DNA of 64,000 nt from Paenibacillus vietnamensis (GCF_020169515.1 NZ_JAHMHW010000017.1:35887-99886), one strand, 5' to 3'; shown: positions 16,553-25,921, counted from the first letter of the stretch. The notes: generated by a model not told the origin, from the letters alone. A program made the numbers and translations.

Positions 16553-18208
16553 ATGGGCAAAAAGAGAATCTTATCCGCTTTAACGGCTTTATTCATCGTC
16601 GGCGGCATTCTGTCCGGCTGCACGAGCAATAACGGCAACGGAAATAATGAACAAAGCTCCGCGCAGCCGACTTCGTCCGGCAACAGTACCGGAGCCGAAA
16701 GCCAGAAGGACGGGTATCCGGACTACTCGGGCGGCTTCCATGAAAACGTTACCCTCGAGATCCCGGTTTACGAGCGTGCCTTTGAAGGGTGGAACGTCAC
16801 CGACAACTTCTATACCCGCTGGATTCAGAAGGAATTTGGCGACAAGCACAACGTCACCGTCAAATTTGTGCCGATTACGCGCAGCAGCGAAGTAACGGAC
16901 TTTGAGCAGTTGCTGGCTTCGGGTAAAGCGCCGGACATCATCTTCCATTACGATATGCCGCAAGCGCTGAACTACTACGGCGAAGACGTCATGCAGGAGC
17001 TGGACTGGGAGGAAATCGCCAACTATGCGCCAACTTACTGGGGCAAAATGGGCGATACGATGAAGCAGTACGGTACGGTAGACGGCAAAAACACATTTTT
17101 CTTCGCGGCGCGTCCGAATGCAGACAACTACGTGTCGCTGATCCGCAAGGACTGGGTTGAGAAGGTCGGCATGAAGATGGAGGATCTGACCTCCCTTGAG
17201 AAGTATAACGAAATGCTCGCCAAATGGAAGGAAGCCGGACTCGGTACTGCGGGATCTTCCTTGCTCAAAAACAACTACAACTTTAACTATGCGTTCCGCG
17301 AATGGCCGGTAGATCCGAAATACCGCGCGCTTTATTCCGATCTCGGGGTAGCGGATTTGACAAGCGCCGATAGCGAACGTTTCTTGCGCAATTTGAACTA
17401 CCAGTACAATAACGGCTTGATCGACAAGGAATTTTATCTTCGCGACGACGACAACAAGGTGAAAGCCGAGTTCGTTGCGGGCAAAACCGGCACTTACGGG
17501 CTGTATCTCACCAACAATACGGATCTGTTCTCCGCGACGCTGAAAAACAACCCGGAAGCGGAATTTGCCGTGATGCCGATCGGGGCCGGGGTTCCGGAAG
17601 GAAATAAACCGCAAGGGCGCGCTTACTGGCCGTTCGGATTTATTATGGGCATCAATTACGAGTCTTCCGACATGGAGCGTGCAGCCGTCTGGATGTATCT
17701 CGAATGGATGAGCCAGCCGGAAAACCTGTTCTTCCTGCAAAATGGCGTCGAAGGCCAGAACTATACGCTTGACGCCGAAGGCATCGCTCTGAAAAATCCG
17801 GATTTCAAAGGCGAATCCGTTCTCGCTCAGAACAACAACAAGGACTACTGGGCGCTTGTGACCGAAATCGCGGAATATGGCGATCCGGCCCTTACTCTCA
17901 AGGCTAATCTGCGCAACTGGAGTCCTCCAGGCTACGAGTATTTGGCCGAGGAGCTTGTGGCCAACTACGAGAAGACGGCGGAATTCCGTACGCCGGACGC
18001 CCTGTTCAGCATCGTTCTCGAGAAGGTGAACGAGTACAAAGCCGACTTGAACTCGCTGTTCCAGGAGCTGTACGTGAAGATCGTTCTCGCTCCGGAAGCG
18101 GAGTTCGATGCGACTTACGAGGCGGCGAAGAAGACGTACCTGGAAGCGGGCTATCAAGAAATTCTTGACGAGAAGCAAGCAGCGATCGACGCGGGCCAAT
18201 TCCGTTAA
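16553..18208 (+). CDS. LplA-type extracellular solute-binding lipoprotein
   Basis: Substrate-capturing lipoprotein of 551 residues, anchored outside the membrane by the cysteine of lipobox LSGC (residue about 23) after MGKKRILSALTALFIVGGI. A Ser/Asn/Gly-rich linker follows, then a large two-lobe binding domain (APDIIFHYDMPQ, ENLFFLQNGVEGQNYTLD). The 500-550 residue size and C-terminal helical extension fit the LplA/YtcQ subgroup rather than smaller maltose-type binders. It is the third gene of the importer operon, which ends at a clear terminator at 18225. The ligand is probably an RG-I-derived oligosaccharide, by context only. Confidence 0.9.
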   Translation: MGKKRILSALTALFIVGGILSGCTSNNGNGNNEQSSAQPTSSGNSTGAESQKDGYPDYSGGFHENVTLEIPVYERAFEGWNVTDNFYTRWIQKEFGDKHNVTVKFVPITRSSEVTDFEQLLASGKAPDIIFHYDMPQALNYYGEDVMQELDWEEIANYAPTYWGKMGDTMKQYGTVDGKNTFFFAARPNADNYVSLIRKDWVEKVGMKMEDLTSLEKYNEMLAKWKEAGLGTAGSSLLKNNYNFNYAFREWPVDPKYRALYSDLGVADLTSADSERFLRNLNYQYNNGLIDKEFYLRDDDNKVKAEFVAGKTGTYGLYLTNNTDLFSATLKNNPEAEFAVMPIGAGVPEGNKPQGRAYWPFGFIMGINYESSDMERAAVWMYLEWMSQPENLFFLQNGVEGQNYTLDAEGIALKNPDFKGESVLAQNNNKDYWALVTEIAEYGDPALTLKANLRNWSPPGYEYLAEELVANYEKTAEFRTPDALFSIVLEKVNEYKADLNSLFQELYVKIVLAPEAEFDATYEAAKKTYLEAGYQEILDEKQAAIDAGQFR

Positions 18209-18224
18209 TCGCAGAAATCTTAGA

Positions 18225-18255
18225 AAACGCAGCCGTTTCCGGCTGCGTTTTTTTT
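18225..18255 (+). terminator. Intrinsic terminator of the importer operon
   Basis: AACGCAGCC / GGCTGCGTT with a 6-base loop and eight T residues. Confidence 0.92.
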
Positions 18256-18318
18256 GTGCCGAAAAAGATCCGAAAGCCGGGGCTAAAATACAATCCATTT
18301 TACCGCGGGGTGAATAAG

Positions 18319-18528
18319 ATGAGGGACAATAGACATATGCTTGAAAGGTATTGGAGAAACGTGGAGATGCAGCAAGGAGTGATACGAATGGATAGCCGAT
18401 TATTGAAATTAGAGGTTCGGTCTTCGGAGCGGCGGGATGCCGGTAACGATTCCTGTAGCATTGGTACGAAGATTTGCCTATATGCGTTCAAGGAGCTATC
18501 TGTTCCACCGCACATTCCCTTCACATGA
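18319..18528 (+). CDS. Hypothetical 69-residue frame, doubtful
   Basis: An open frame with ATG at 18319 behind GGGGTGAATAAG, and an in-frame ATG at 18391 behind AAGGAGTGATACG that would give a 45-residue product. The sequence (MRDNRHMLERYWRNVEM...) has no recognisable domain or membrane segment. The 3' end runs into the long hairpin at 18490. It could instead be untranslated leader of the YkuK gene. I cannot assign a function. Confidence 0.25.
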   Translation: MRDNRHMLERYWRNVEMQQGVIRMDSRLLKLEVRSSERRDAGNDSCSIGTKICLYAFKELSVPPHIPFT

Positions 18529-18562
18529 CTGCATGAGGGAAAGGCGGGCAGATAGCTCTTTG
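18490..18562 (+). other. Long two-tier hairpin before the ykuK-like gene
   Basis: AGCTATCTG pairs with CAGATAGCT; inside it CCGC/GCGG and TTCCCT/AGGGAA also pair, and CTTTGCTTTT follows. It may be a terminator for the small upstream frame or a leader attenuator. I found no T-box GGTGGNACCGCG signature. Confidence 0.5.
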
Positions 18563-18665
18563 CTTTTGCCGCCAAAGGACGGCGACAGCCGTTTACGCTT
18601 GGAAACCTATCTGTGCAGTCAAATGATAAAAGGAAGGATGAAGCCGATTTTGGCAGGTGAACCTT

Positions 18666-19295
18666 ATGAAAAGACGATCAATCCCCCTGATTCATGAGAA
18701 TGTGTTTCGAAATGTTTCCGAACAGAATATGGCGCTTGAAGAGGTGTTCGCTCGGATACAAAGCTTCATGAGCAAGGATCCCCGCGCGGCGTTTCAGCTG
18801 GTCATCGGCACGGACGCTCAGGTACACGCCGGCCATACGAAATTCATTACGTCGATCGTGATTATCCGGCCCGGCCGCGGCGCCTGGTTCTGTTACCGCC
18901 AGGTCATCATTCCCCGCAAAATCGAATCGGTGCATGAGAAGCTCAGCATGGAGACGTCACTGAGCCAGGAGATCGCGATGTATTTTGATCATACGAAACG
19001 AGCGGTGCTGGAGGATATCGTCATGCCGTATGTTTATCAAGGCGCAGAGTTAAACATGTATATCGACATCGATGCGGGCACCGATATAAAACGAAACGTC
19101 ACGGCGGCATTTGTGGCGGATATGGTCGGGCGGATCGAAGCGATGGGAATGGAGGCAAGAGTTAAACCTGAAGCTATCGTAGCCTCCTCCGTCTCCAACC
19201 GGTACACGAAGAAACCGTTCCGCGGTTATGAAGCCGGGAAGAAGCAAACCGATGAGTCCCATGCCGACAATATCAAGGGCTATGCCCAAATATAA
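18666..19295 (+). CDS. YkuK-family (DUF458) RNase H-like fold protein
   Basis: Conserved Bacillota protein with an RNase H-like fold and no established reaction. Landmarks include the acidic start of the fold FQLVIGTDAQVHAGHTKFIT, SVHEKLSMETSLSQEIAM, the second acidic strand MYIDIDAGTDIKRNV, and the C-terminal VSNRYTKKPFRGYEAGKKQ with a nearby DESHAD. At about 209 residues it is somewhat longer than the roughly 170 usual for the family, by an N-terminal extension. I choose the ATG at 18666 because AGGTGA lies about 5 bases upstream; a GTG three codons earlier is possible. It appears monocistronic. Confidence 0.8.
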   Translation: MKRRSIPLIHENVFRNVSEQNMALEEVFARIQSFMSKDPRAAFQLVIGTDAQVHAGHTKFITSIVIIRPGRGAWFCYRQVIIPRKIESVHEKLSMETSLSQEIAMYFDHTKRAVLEDIVMPYVYQGAELNMYIDIDAGTDIKRNVTAAFVADMVGRIEAMGMEARVKPEAIVASSVSNRYTKKPFRGYEAGKKQTDESHADNIKGYAQI

Positions 19296-19328
19296 GTATG
19301 CGTATGAATGACTTATTTCATCGCAGAT

Positions 19329-19572
19329 CTAAGTGTTTGTTTTAATGGTCAGCTTCGCGCTCGACGGCCGTTGAAACAGGATCTTCACCAGCTGCTCCTG
19401 CATGTAAGCCGGAGAGTGTGCGTAACCGCTCTCTATCCAGTGAAAGATCAACAATATCGGTGACCGTAACGGCGGAGAATGATATCTGGGCCATAAGCCG
19501 GAGCAGCGCCTCCCTTAGCGCCGTTTTGCTGCGTATAATTCTGGGGTCCGTTTTTGGAGCGGACAGTTGCAT
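19329..19572 (-). pseudogene. TetR-family regulator remnant with internal deletion and frameshift
   Basis: From the ATG at 19572 (ribosome site GGAAGAG) the frame reads MQLSAPKTDPRIIRSKTALR... then FSAVTVTDIVDLS, the start of a TetR helix-turn-helix. The rest of the HTH and almost the whole ligand domain are missing. After about 19400 the continuing frame is nonsense, but the next frame reads HSPAYMQEQLVKILFQRPSS and stops at 19329, a plausible TetR C terminus. About 80 residues remain of a normal 190-200. A deletion plus frameshift explains this; no function is expected. Confidence 0.7.
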
Positions 19573-19753
19573 ATTCGTTCTCTTCCTTTCTTTTTCATGT
19601 ACATATCGTACAAATCGATCCTGTTTGTCGAAGCCGGTGACAGAATGAGACAATATTAATGAGTGCGGATGAACCATTTTAGGAGAAAAGTAGGATGCAG
19701 AGTTCATATAGAGTAAAGTAAAATCAAAAAGCGGAACCCTTTCAGAAAACATT

Positions 19754-19777
19754 GAGGAAGGCGTATCCTCTTTTTTT
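19754..19777 (+). terminator. Weak terminator-like hairpin
   Basis: GAGGA/TCCTC with a 7-base loop followed by seven T residues, in the 260-base gap between the TetR remnant and the GH30 gene. The stem is only 5 base pairs. The rest of that gap shows no gene. Confidence 0.4.
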
Positions 19778-19793
19778 GGCCTATTAAGTAACC

Positions 19794-19807
19794 GGTTTCA
19801 TGAAACC
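19794..19807 (+). promoter_or_regulatory. Palindromic operator candidate GGTTTCATGAAACC
   Basis: A perfect 14-base palindrome about 100 bases before the GH30 start codon. It could be a repressor operator controlling that gene. It lacks the central CG of LacI/CcpA sites, so it is not a cre. Confidence 0.4.
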
Positions 19808-19908
19808 CTTTACAACAAAAAATTCCCGCTTGGATGGTTCGAGAGGAGGTGTCCGTCAGCTTATCGCATTTTGACCAAAACTATCCCTCTAGAAGGAGGC
19901 AACACCCA

Positions 19909-22900
19909 TTGAAACGTGCCTTGATGAAAAAATACACAGCCGCGGTTCTCGCAAGCATGCTTTCGATTTCTCTATACGGCAGTACGGCTTTCGCAGCTTC
20001 GGAGGCGACGGAAAGCAAGACCTATGACGCCGTCATTACGATCGACGCATCTGAGAAATTCCAGAAAATTGATAACTTCGGCGCATCCGACGCCTGGTCG
20101 ATGGAGCAGCTTGGCAAGTATTGGACGCAGGAAAATAAAGCGAAAGTCGCGGACCTTTTATTTTCCAGAGATAAAGGAATCGGCTTGTCCGCCTGGCGCT
20201 TCAATATCGGAGCGGGCTCCACGGAAACGGATCAAGACATTATTACGAACCCTTGGCGGCGCGCGGAAGCGTTCAAACAGACGGAAGACGGGGCCTACGA
20301 TTGGAGCAAGCAGGCGGGACAGCAGTGGTTTCTGCAGGCAGCCAAGGACAGAGGCGTCGACACGCTGATCGGCTTCGTGAACAGCCCGCCGGTATGGATG
20401 ACGAAGAACGGTCATGCCCAGCCGGATTCTACCGTCGGCTCCACGAACCTGAAAGAAGGCTACGAGGACGAATTTGCAGCCTATTTGACGGATGTGCTGG
20501 CGCATTTCGAGAATGAAGGCCTTGGGTTCGATTATATCAGCCCGATCAACGAACCGACCTGGGATTGGAACAAAGCCGGACAAGAAGGCAACCGCTATAA
20601 TAACGACGATATTAAACGGGTTGTATTGGAGCTTTACCGGCAGCTGCAGGAAAAAGGACTTTCGTCGAAAATCAGCGCACCGGACGGAGTGGAGATCACC
20701 GCGCTTCTGGATGACGAAGTTTTTAAGACGTTCTCTAACCAGGACCGGTACAACGGCGGCGCGAACAGCCTGGGGGTTGGCAAGTACCGCGAATATATTA
20801 AGGATTTGCTCGGAGACCCGGAGCTCAAGGAAGCGATCGGCAATAAAATAGCTTCCCATTCCTACTGGTCCGATTACAGCAATCCGGGCGACGACCGTCT
20901 CGGTCTGCTGCGGGATTTGCTGAGCGCCAATCTGAAAAAGTACGGCGAAGACGTCATCTATTGGATGAGCGAGTACTGCATTCTAGGTGCCTACGGGCCG
21001 GGCCGCGATCTCGGCATCGATCCCGCGCTTGTCGTCGCCAGAACGATTCACTTCGATCTGGCACGGGCCAACGCTTCGGCATGGCAATGGTGGACGGCGG
21101 TTTCCAAGGAGGATTATAAGGACGGCCTGATCTATACGGACTTTAATCAACCGGGGGACGATCAAAACATTCTGCCATCCAAAATGCTGTGGGCGCTCGG
21201 AAATTACAGCAAATTCATCCGTCCGGGTGCCGATCGCATCGCCTTAACGGGGCTGGATGAGCAAGCGCGAAGCGGACTGCTCGGATCGGCTTACAAGCAC
21301 GATGGAGAAAAGACCGTCACAGCCGTCCTGGTCAACGACAGCACGGAGGACAAGCTCATTCAGGTTCAGCTGGACGGAATCGGCAAACAGGAAAGCGTCA
21401 GTGTCATGAAGCCGTATATCACTTCCGCCGATAAGGATCTCGCAAGAGGCCAGGATACAGCGGTCCAAGCGGACGGAACGTTCGAAACGGTCGTTCCCGC
21501 ACGCTCCGTCGTGACGCTGAACGGCGATTTGGTGAAGTCGAACAAAAAGCCGGAGGCTCCGGAAGTAAAGGCTGTCACCCCGCTTAATAAAGCGCTGAAA
21601 ATCGAATTTGACGCTCCGAAGGGAGCGGCGGAGTATGAAGTAAGCTACAAGACAGGCAGTAAAACCGAGGAGCGCGTCTTCGCGAATATGCCGGAAGATT
21701 CGTTTGTGCTTGACGGTCTGGAAAACGGCAAAAGCTACGCGATCACCATTCGGGCCGGCAACCTGAACGGGTTCGGGCCGCCGTCGAAACGCGTAAATGC
21801 GGCGCCGCAGCTGCTGGCGCCATCCGATGCAGCGGCAGTCGGCACAGATGGCGGCTTTACGGTAAACTTCACGGCCGAGGCCGGCGTTCCCGCCTATCGC
21901 GTTCGCTACGGTGTCCAGCCCGGACAGTATACCGGCGAGCAGACGGCTGCCGGCGGCGTGATTCAAGTGGACGGGCTCGTGAACGGGACGACCTACTACG
22001 GAGTCGTCGAAGCGGTGGACGGCAGCGAAATCAGCTCCCCTTCGCAGCCGTTCGAGGTCATGGCCGATGTTCCGGCTCCAGGTAAAATTATGGTCATACC
22101 GGGAGATCAAAGGGCGCACCTTGAATTTTTTGCGGTGGAAGGGGCAGCCGGATATACCGTTACAGCGGTTTCCGGTGCTTTGAGCCACGCTGCAATTCAA
22201 GTCGACACTAATGAGGCCGATCTGACGGGATTAACGAATGGCACACCGCTTGTCGTCCGCGTTGCCACGGTAGGCAAAGGCGGAGCCGGGACCGCTTATA
22301 CGGAAGTTATGGTTACGCCGAACGGCGAGGAAGTTCTTTTGGAGGATGATTTCAGCAAAAATGACATGACCCGCTATCAGCAAAATGTAGGCAAATGGCT
22401 GATCGAAGACGGACTTCTGAAGCATGCCTCCGGCGGGGATGCGCAAGGGGAGCTGAGCGTCGATCAGGCTCGGATCGTCGACGGCACCCTTACGGCAGCG
22501 GCCAAGCACGCGACGGCGGGAGCCGACTGGGGCATCGCTTTCCGCGGCAGCAGCCATTCGAACGGATATTGGTTCGGATTTGAGAACGGTGCGCTGGTCA
22601 TCCGCAGAGACGGCCAAAATCTGGCTTCCCCTGTTCCATTCTCGGCGAAGCTGGGCGAGCTGTACAAGCTGGAGGTCCGGCTGAACGGGAAGCGCATTCA
22701 GGCATTTATCGACGACAAAAAGATTTTCGACCTGACGGACACGGTTTATACGAGCGGCCGCATCGGTCTGCACAGCTGGGCGGACGCGGAATTCTCTTAT
22801 TTGAAGGTGTCGCGTGATGCGAGTCAATTAAGCAGCAAGCCGGAAATTTATCAGGTAAAGGAAGGCGATCGTTCGGTAGCGCTGCAGTATAGCGAAGTAG

Positions 22901-23601
22901 ACGGAGCGGACTCCTACTTGATCCGATACTCGGCTGCGGGCGGAGACGAATCCGATGCGGTGGAAATGGCAGCGGGCGCCAGAACGACGATGGTGACAGG
23001 ACTTGATAACGATGTCACTTATTCCTTCAAAGTCATTGCGGTCAGAAGCGGCGGAAGAGCGGAGTCGTCTCCAGTCGAGGCGACACCGCGCGGAAGCTTG
23101 GGGCAGGTCCTCTATTACGTGGATGCCGGAGACGGAACGCCTCAGCAGACCGAGAACGGGGAGGAGCTCGGAGCGTACCAGTCTCTCGAGGAGCAGCCGT
23201 ATGGCAGCGATCCCGTTACGGGAATGATGTGGGGTTATGAAGCTGACGGCAATCAGACATGGGCGCATACAAGTCCTACGGATGCCTACGAAACGATCCG
23301 GCAGTATGACGGGAACGAGAATGGCAAAGGCATCGGTTATCGTTTTCAGGTGCCTGATGGTACCTATAAGGTAACGGTCGGATTTTTCGATCCGTGGAAG
23401 GCAAGCGACCGGGTGATGAACGTGACGGTCAACGGTGAAACGAAGCTGTCCGGATACGTCATCGGCTCCAGCCGGGAAGCAAAGGTGTTCGATAACATCA
23501 GCGTGAGCGGCGGCGAGCTGGCAGTAAAAGCGGTCAAAGCCGGCGGCTCCAAGCCGATGATCAGCTGGATCAAAATCGAGAAAGCGGCGTCAGCCGAGTA
23601 A
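19909..23601 (+). CDS. Secreted GH30-type glycosidase (endo-beta-1,6-galactanase-like) with FN3 and carbohydrate-binding modules
   Basis: Extracellular glycosidase of about 1,230 residues. A signal peptide (KKYTAAVLASMLSISL, cleavage near AFAA) precedes a GH30 (beta/alpha)8 domain to about residue 540: FGASDAWSMEQ at the start, acid/base Glu215 in SPINEPTWDW and nucleophile Glu355 in YWMSEYCILG. Three FN3-like domains (about 545-800), a LamG-like beta-sandwich (about 805-970), a further FN3 and a C-terminal malectin-like module (VDAGDGTPQQ) follow. The TTG at 19909 is chosen for AAGGAGG 9 bases upstream; the frame is open back to 19834 but that extension would bury the signal peptide. The FGAS opening suggests the beta-1,6-galactanase branch, which would attack arabinogalactan side chains; exact specificity is uncertain. 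Confidence 0.85.
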   Translation: MKRALMKKYTAAVLASMLSISLYGSTAFAASEATESKTYDAVITIDASEKFQKIDNFGASDAWSMEQLGKYWTQENKAKVADLLFSRDKGIGLSAWRFNIGAGSTETDQDIITNPWRRAEAFKQTEDGAYDWSKQAGQQWFLQAAKDRGVDTLIGFVNSPPVWMTKNGHAQPDSTVGSTNLKEGYEDEFAAYLTDVLAHFENEGLGFDYISPINEPTWDWNKAGQEGNRYNNDDIKRVVLELYRQLQEKGLSSKISAPDGVEITALLDDEVFKTFSNQDRYNGGANSLGVGKYREYIKDLLGDPELKEAIGNKIASHSYWSDYSNPGDDRLGLLRDLLSANLKKYGEDVIYWMSEYCILGAYGPGRDLGIDPALVVARTIHFDLARANASAWQWWTAVSKEDYKDGLIYTDFNQPGDDQNILPSKMLWALGNYSKFIRPGADRIALTGLDEQARSGLLGSAYKHDGEKTVTAVLVNDSTEDKLIQVQLDGIGKQESVSVMKPYITSADKDLARGQDTAVQADGTFETVVPARSVVTLNGDLVKSNKKPEAPEVKAVTPLNKALKIEFDAPKGAAEYEVSYKTGSKTEERVFANMPEDSFVLDGLENGKSYAITIRAGNLNGFGPPSKRVNAAPQLLAPSDAAAVGTDGGFTVNFTAEAGVPAYRVRYGVQPGQYTGEQTAAGGVIQVDGLVNGTTYYGVVEAVDGSEISSPSQPFEVMADVPAPGKIMVIPGDQRAHLEFFAVEGAAGYTVTAVSGALSHAAIQVDTNEADLTGLTNGTPLVVRVATVGKGGAGTAYTEVMVTPNGEEVLLEDDFSKNDMTRYQQNVGKWLIEDGLLKHASGGDAQGELSVDQARIVDGTLTAAAKHATAGADWGIAFRGSSHSNGYWFGFENGALVIRRDGQNLASPVPFSAKLGELYKLEVRLNGKRIQAFIDDKKIFDLTDTVYTSGRIGLHSWADAEFSYLKVSRDASQLSSKPEIYQVKEGDRSVALQYSEVDGADSYLIRYSAAGGDESDAVEMAAGARTTMVTGLDNDVTYSFKVIAVRSGGRAESSPVEATPRGSLGQVLYYVDAGDGTPQQTENGEELGAYQSLEEQPYGSDPVTGMMWGYEADGNQTWAHTSPTDAYETIRQYDGNENGKGIGYRFQVPDGTYKVTVGFFDPWKASDRVMNVTVNGETKLSGYVIGSSREAKVFDNISVSGGELAVKAVKAGGSKPMISWIKIEKAASAE

Positions 23602-23618
23602 TACCAGATGCAATGAAG

Positions 23619-23651
23619 AACAGACGATCCGAGCGGTCGTCTGTTTTTTTT
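23619..23651 (+). terminator. Intrinsic terminator of the GH30 gene
   Basis: AACAGACGA / TCGTCTGTT stem with a 9-base loop and a long T run. Confidence 0.92.
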
Positions 23652-23655
23652 GCCC

Positions 23656-23685
23656 TTGAAAAACGATGTGCGATTGCTTTATAAT
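23656..23685 (+). promoter_or_regulatory. Sigma-A promoter of the marR-ABC exporter operon
   Basis: TTGAAA at 23656 and a perfect TATAAT at 23680, separated by 18 bases, 50-80 bases before the MarR start codon. Confidence 0.8.
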
Positions 23686-23687
23686 TT

Positions 23688-23708
23688 AGATAAGTAAATT
23701 ACTTATCT
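23688..23708 (+). promoter_or_regulatory. MarR operator, perfect 21-base palindrome
   Basis: AGATAAGTAA and TTACTTATCT form a perfect inverted repeat around one central A. It begins 2 bases after the -10 box and so covers the transcription start, the classic place for autorepression by the MarR protein encoded next. Confidence 0.8.
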
Positions 23709-23736
23709 ATTTAACCGCTGAAAGGGAGCAAGCGAT

Positions 23737-24168
23737 ATGCGCACAGATGTACAGGAATTGATCGAGGTGTTCCACCGGCTTCACCGCAAGGAGTACGAAG
23801 AGAAGGCTTATTCCGATCACAAGATGAACGAGGCCCGGACGCTGCTGATTTTGAAGAGCGCTCAACCGGAGGGAATGATGGTCCGCGATTTGAGCAACTT
23901 GCTCAGAGTCTCTTCGCCGTTCGTGACGCAGCTGCTCAACAGCATGGAGGAAAGCGGGCTTATTTTTCGTAACAAAAACGACCAGGACCGCAGAAGCGTT
24001 CATATTACGCTGACGGAGAAAGGCATGAAGGATGCGGAAAATATTGAGCGCCATATCCACAAATTTTATGAGGGACTGGCTGACCGGTTAGGCGAGGAAG
24101 ACAGCCGTCAGCTGGCGAAGCTGATGAACCTTGCCATGGATTATTTCGAAGAGAAAATGTTCAAATAA
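23737..24168 (+). CDS. MarR-family repressor of the ABC exporter operon
   Basis: Dimeric winged-helix regulator of 143 residues. The DNA-binding core reads MMVRDLSNLLRVSSPFVTQL (recognition helix) followed by the wing NKNDQDRRSVHITLTEKG with the conserved D-x-R. Its gene is 13 bases before the two exporter genes. A perfect palindrome over the promoter start site is its likely operator, so the operon should be derepressed when a ligand, probably a drug-like compound, releases it. The inducer is unknown. Confidence 0.9.
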   Translation: MRTDVQELIEVFHRLHRKEYEEKAYSDHKMNEARTLLILKSAQPEGMMVRDLSNLLRVSSPFVTQLLNSMEESGLIFRNKNDQDRRSVHITLTEKGMKDAENIERHIHKFYEGLADRLGEEDSRQLAKLMNLAMDYFEEKMFK

Positions 24169-24181
24169 GGAGAGCTGAGAG

Positions 24182-25921
24182 TTGAAAACTTTACTCAAGC
24201 AATTAGGACCGTACCGGGGATCGATTGTGCTCATTGTCACGCTTATGCTGGCCGGAATCATGCTGGAGCTCTATCTGCCGACGTTGATGGCGGACCTTGT
24301 CGATACCGGCATCGCCGGAGAGGATATGCCCTACATTCTCCGCACCGGCGGTTGGATGCTGGTATGCGCGCTGCTCGCCGCCGGGCTGACGATCGTCGTT
24401 TCCTACCTGACCTCGCGGGTGTCGGCAGGCTTTGGCCGGGATGTCCGCCGGAAGCTGTTCGTCAAGGCGGAGGGGTTGTCGCTGCAGGAGTTTGACCGGT
24501 TCGGCACTTCTTCACTGATTACTCGCACGACGAACGATATCCGGCAGGTGCAGGATGTCGTGAATATGATGCTAGGCATGATGACGAGGGCGCCGATGAT
24601 GCTGCTGGGAGGCATAATTCTCGCCGTGTCGCGGGACGCCAAGCTGTCGCTCATTTTTCTGGCCTCGCTGCCTGTTCTGGCTCTCGCTATTTTTCTAATC
24701 GTACGTGTTGCGATTCCTTTATTCGGCTCGCTTCAGGCCAAGACCGACCGGCTCAATTTGCTGCTTCGCGAAGCGCTGATCGGCACGCGTGTGATCCGGG
24801 CGTTTAACCGGGGCGAATTCGAGAAGCGGCGCTTTCATGAGGCGAACGAGGATTACCGGGATACCGGCATCAAGGTGAACAAAATTATGGCGGTATTATT
24901 CCCGATTATGATGCTGGTTATGAATTTCACGAACGTCTCGATCGTATGGTTCGGCGCCGTGCGTCTGGATCAAGGGGAAATGCAGGTCGGCAATCTGATG
25001 GCTTTCCTGCAATATGCGGGTATGATACTTTTTTCCCTGATTATGCTGTCCATGGCGATGGTTATGATTCCGCGGGCTCAGGCTTCGGCGCGAAGAATTA
25101 ACGAGGTGCTGCAGGTGAGCTCGTCGATTCAAGATTCTCCAAGCGGCGGCAATCAGGACCAAACGGCTTCCGAAGCGGCTCCCATCCTGGAATTCAAGGA
25201 TGTTGCATTCCGTTATACCGGAGCTGAAAAAGCGGCCGTGGAGCGGGTGTCCTTCCGGGTGAACAAGGGAGAGACGACGGCTATTATCGGAAGTACCGGA
25301 GCCGGAAAAACGACGCTGCTGCAGCTGGTCCCCCGTTTCTACGATGCCGAGACCGGCTCGGTGCTGGTGAACGGAAGGGATGTCCGGCAGTGGCCGCAGA
25401 AGGAGCTAAGAGACCTCATCGGCTATGTGCCGCAGAAGGCGATGCTGTTCCGCGGTACGATTGCGCAAAATATCAGATTCGGAAACGGTCCTGTGGATGA
25501 CCAGGTGCTGGAGGATGCGCTTCGCATCTCCCAGGCGAAGGATTTCGTTAACGCGATGGAGCGCGGCGCAGAGTCGGAAATCAGCCAGGCGGGAAGCAAT
25601 TTGTCGGGCGGCCAGAAGCAGAGGCTGTCCATTGCGCGGGCGCTTGCACGCAAGCCGGCCCTCTATCTGTTCGACGACAGCTTCTCGGCGCTGGATTACA
25701 AGACCGATGCAAGGCTGCGTGAAGCATTGAAGGAAGCGTCCCGCCATGCAGCCGTTGTTATGGTAGCCCAGCGTGTCAGCTCGGTTGTCCATGCGGATCA
25801 GATCATCGTGCTGGACGAAGGGCGCGTTGTCGGAAAAGGCACGCACGACGAGCTGCTGGCGACAAACAAGGTGTACCAGGAAATTGCTGCTTCCCAGCAG
25901 ACTGAGGAGGAAAGCGCATGA
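24182..25921 (+). CDS. Heterodimeric ABC exporter subunit with degenerate Walker B (BmrC/LmrC-like)
   Basis: Half-transporter of 579 residues: six TM helices (1-310) and one nucleotide-binding domain. Walker A is GSTGAGKTT near residue 370, the signature LSGGQKQR is canonical, but Walker B is LYLFDDSFSALD, with Asp where the catalytic Glu normally sits. The partner at 25918 has the reverse defect, so the two form one active and one degenerate ATP site, as in BmrCD, LmrCD and TM287/288. The start is a TTG at 24182 behind GGAGAG; its end overlaps the next gene by 4 bases. Likely a multidrug or peptide/lipid exporter. Confidence 0.9.
   Translation: MKTLLKQLGPYRGSIVLIVTLMLAGIMLELYLPTLMADLVDTGIAGEDMPYILRTGGWMLVCALLAAGLTIVVSYLTSRVSAGFGRDVRRKLFVKAEGLSLQEFDRFGTSSLITRTTNDIRQVQDVVNMMLGMMTRAPMMLLGGIILAVSRDAKLSLIFLASLPVLALAIFLIVRVAIPLFGSLQAKTDRLNLLLREALIGTRVIRAFNRGEFEKRRFHEANEDYRDTGIKVNKIMAVLFPIMMLVMNFTNVSIVWFGAVRLDQGEMQVGNLMAFLQYAGMILFSLIMLSMAMVMIPRAQASARRINEVLQVSSSIQDSPSGGNQDQTASEAAPILEFKDVAFRYTGAEKAAVERVSFRVNKGETTAIIGSTGAGKTTLLQLVPRFYDAETGSVLVNGRDVRQWPQKELRDLIGYVPQKAMLFRGTIAQNIRFGNGPVDDQVLEDALRISQAKDFVNAMERGAESEISQAGSNLSGGQKQRLSIARALARKPALYLFDDSFSALDYKTDARLREALKEASRHAAVVMVAQRVSSVVHADQIIVLDEGRVVGKGTHDELLATNKVYQEIAASQQTEEESA

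Noticed and set aside
18256..18562. T-box or other known riboswitch before the ykuK-like gene
   Set aside because: A long hairpin is present, but no GGTGGNACCGCG T-box sequence or other aptamer core could be recognised.
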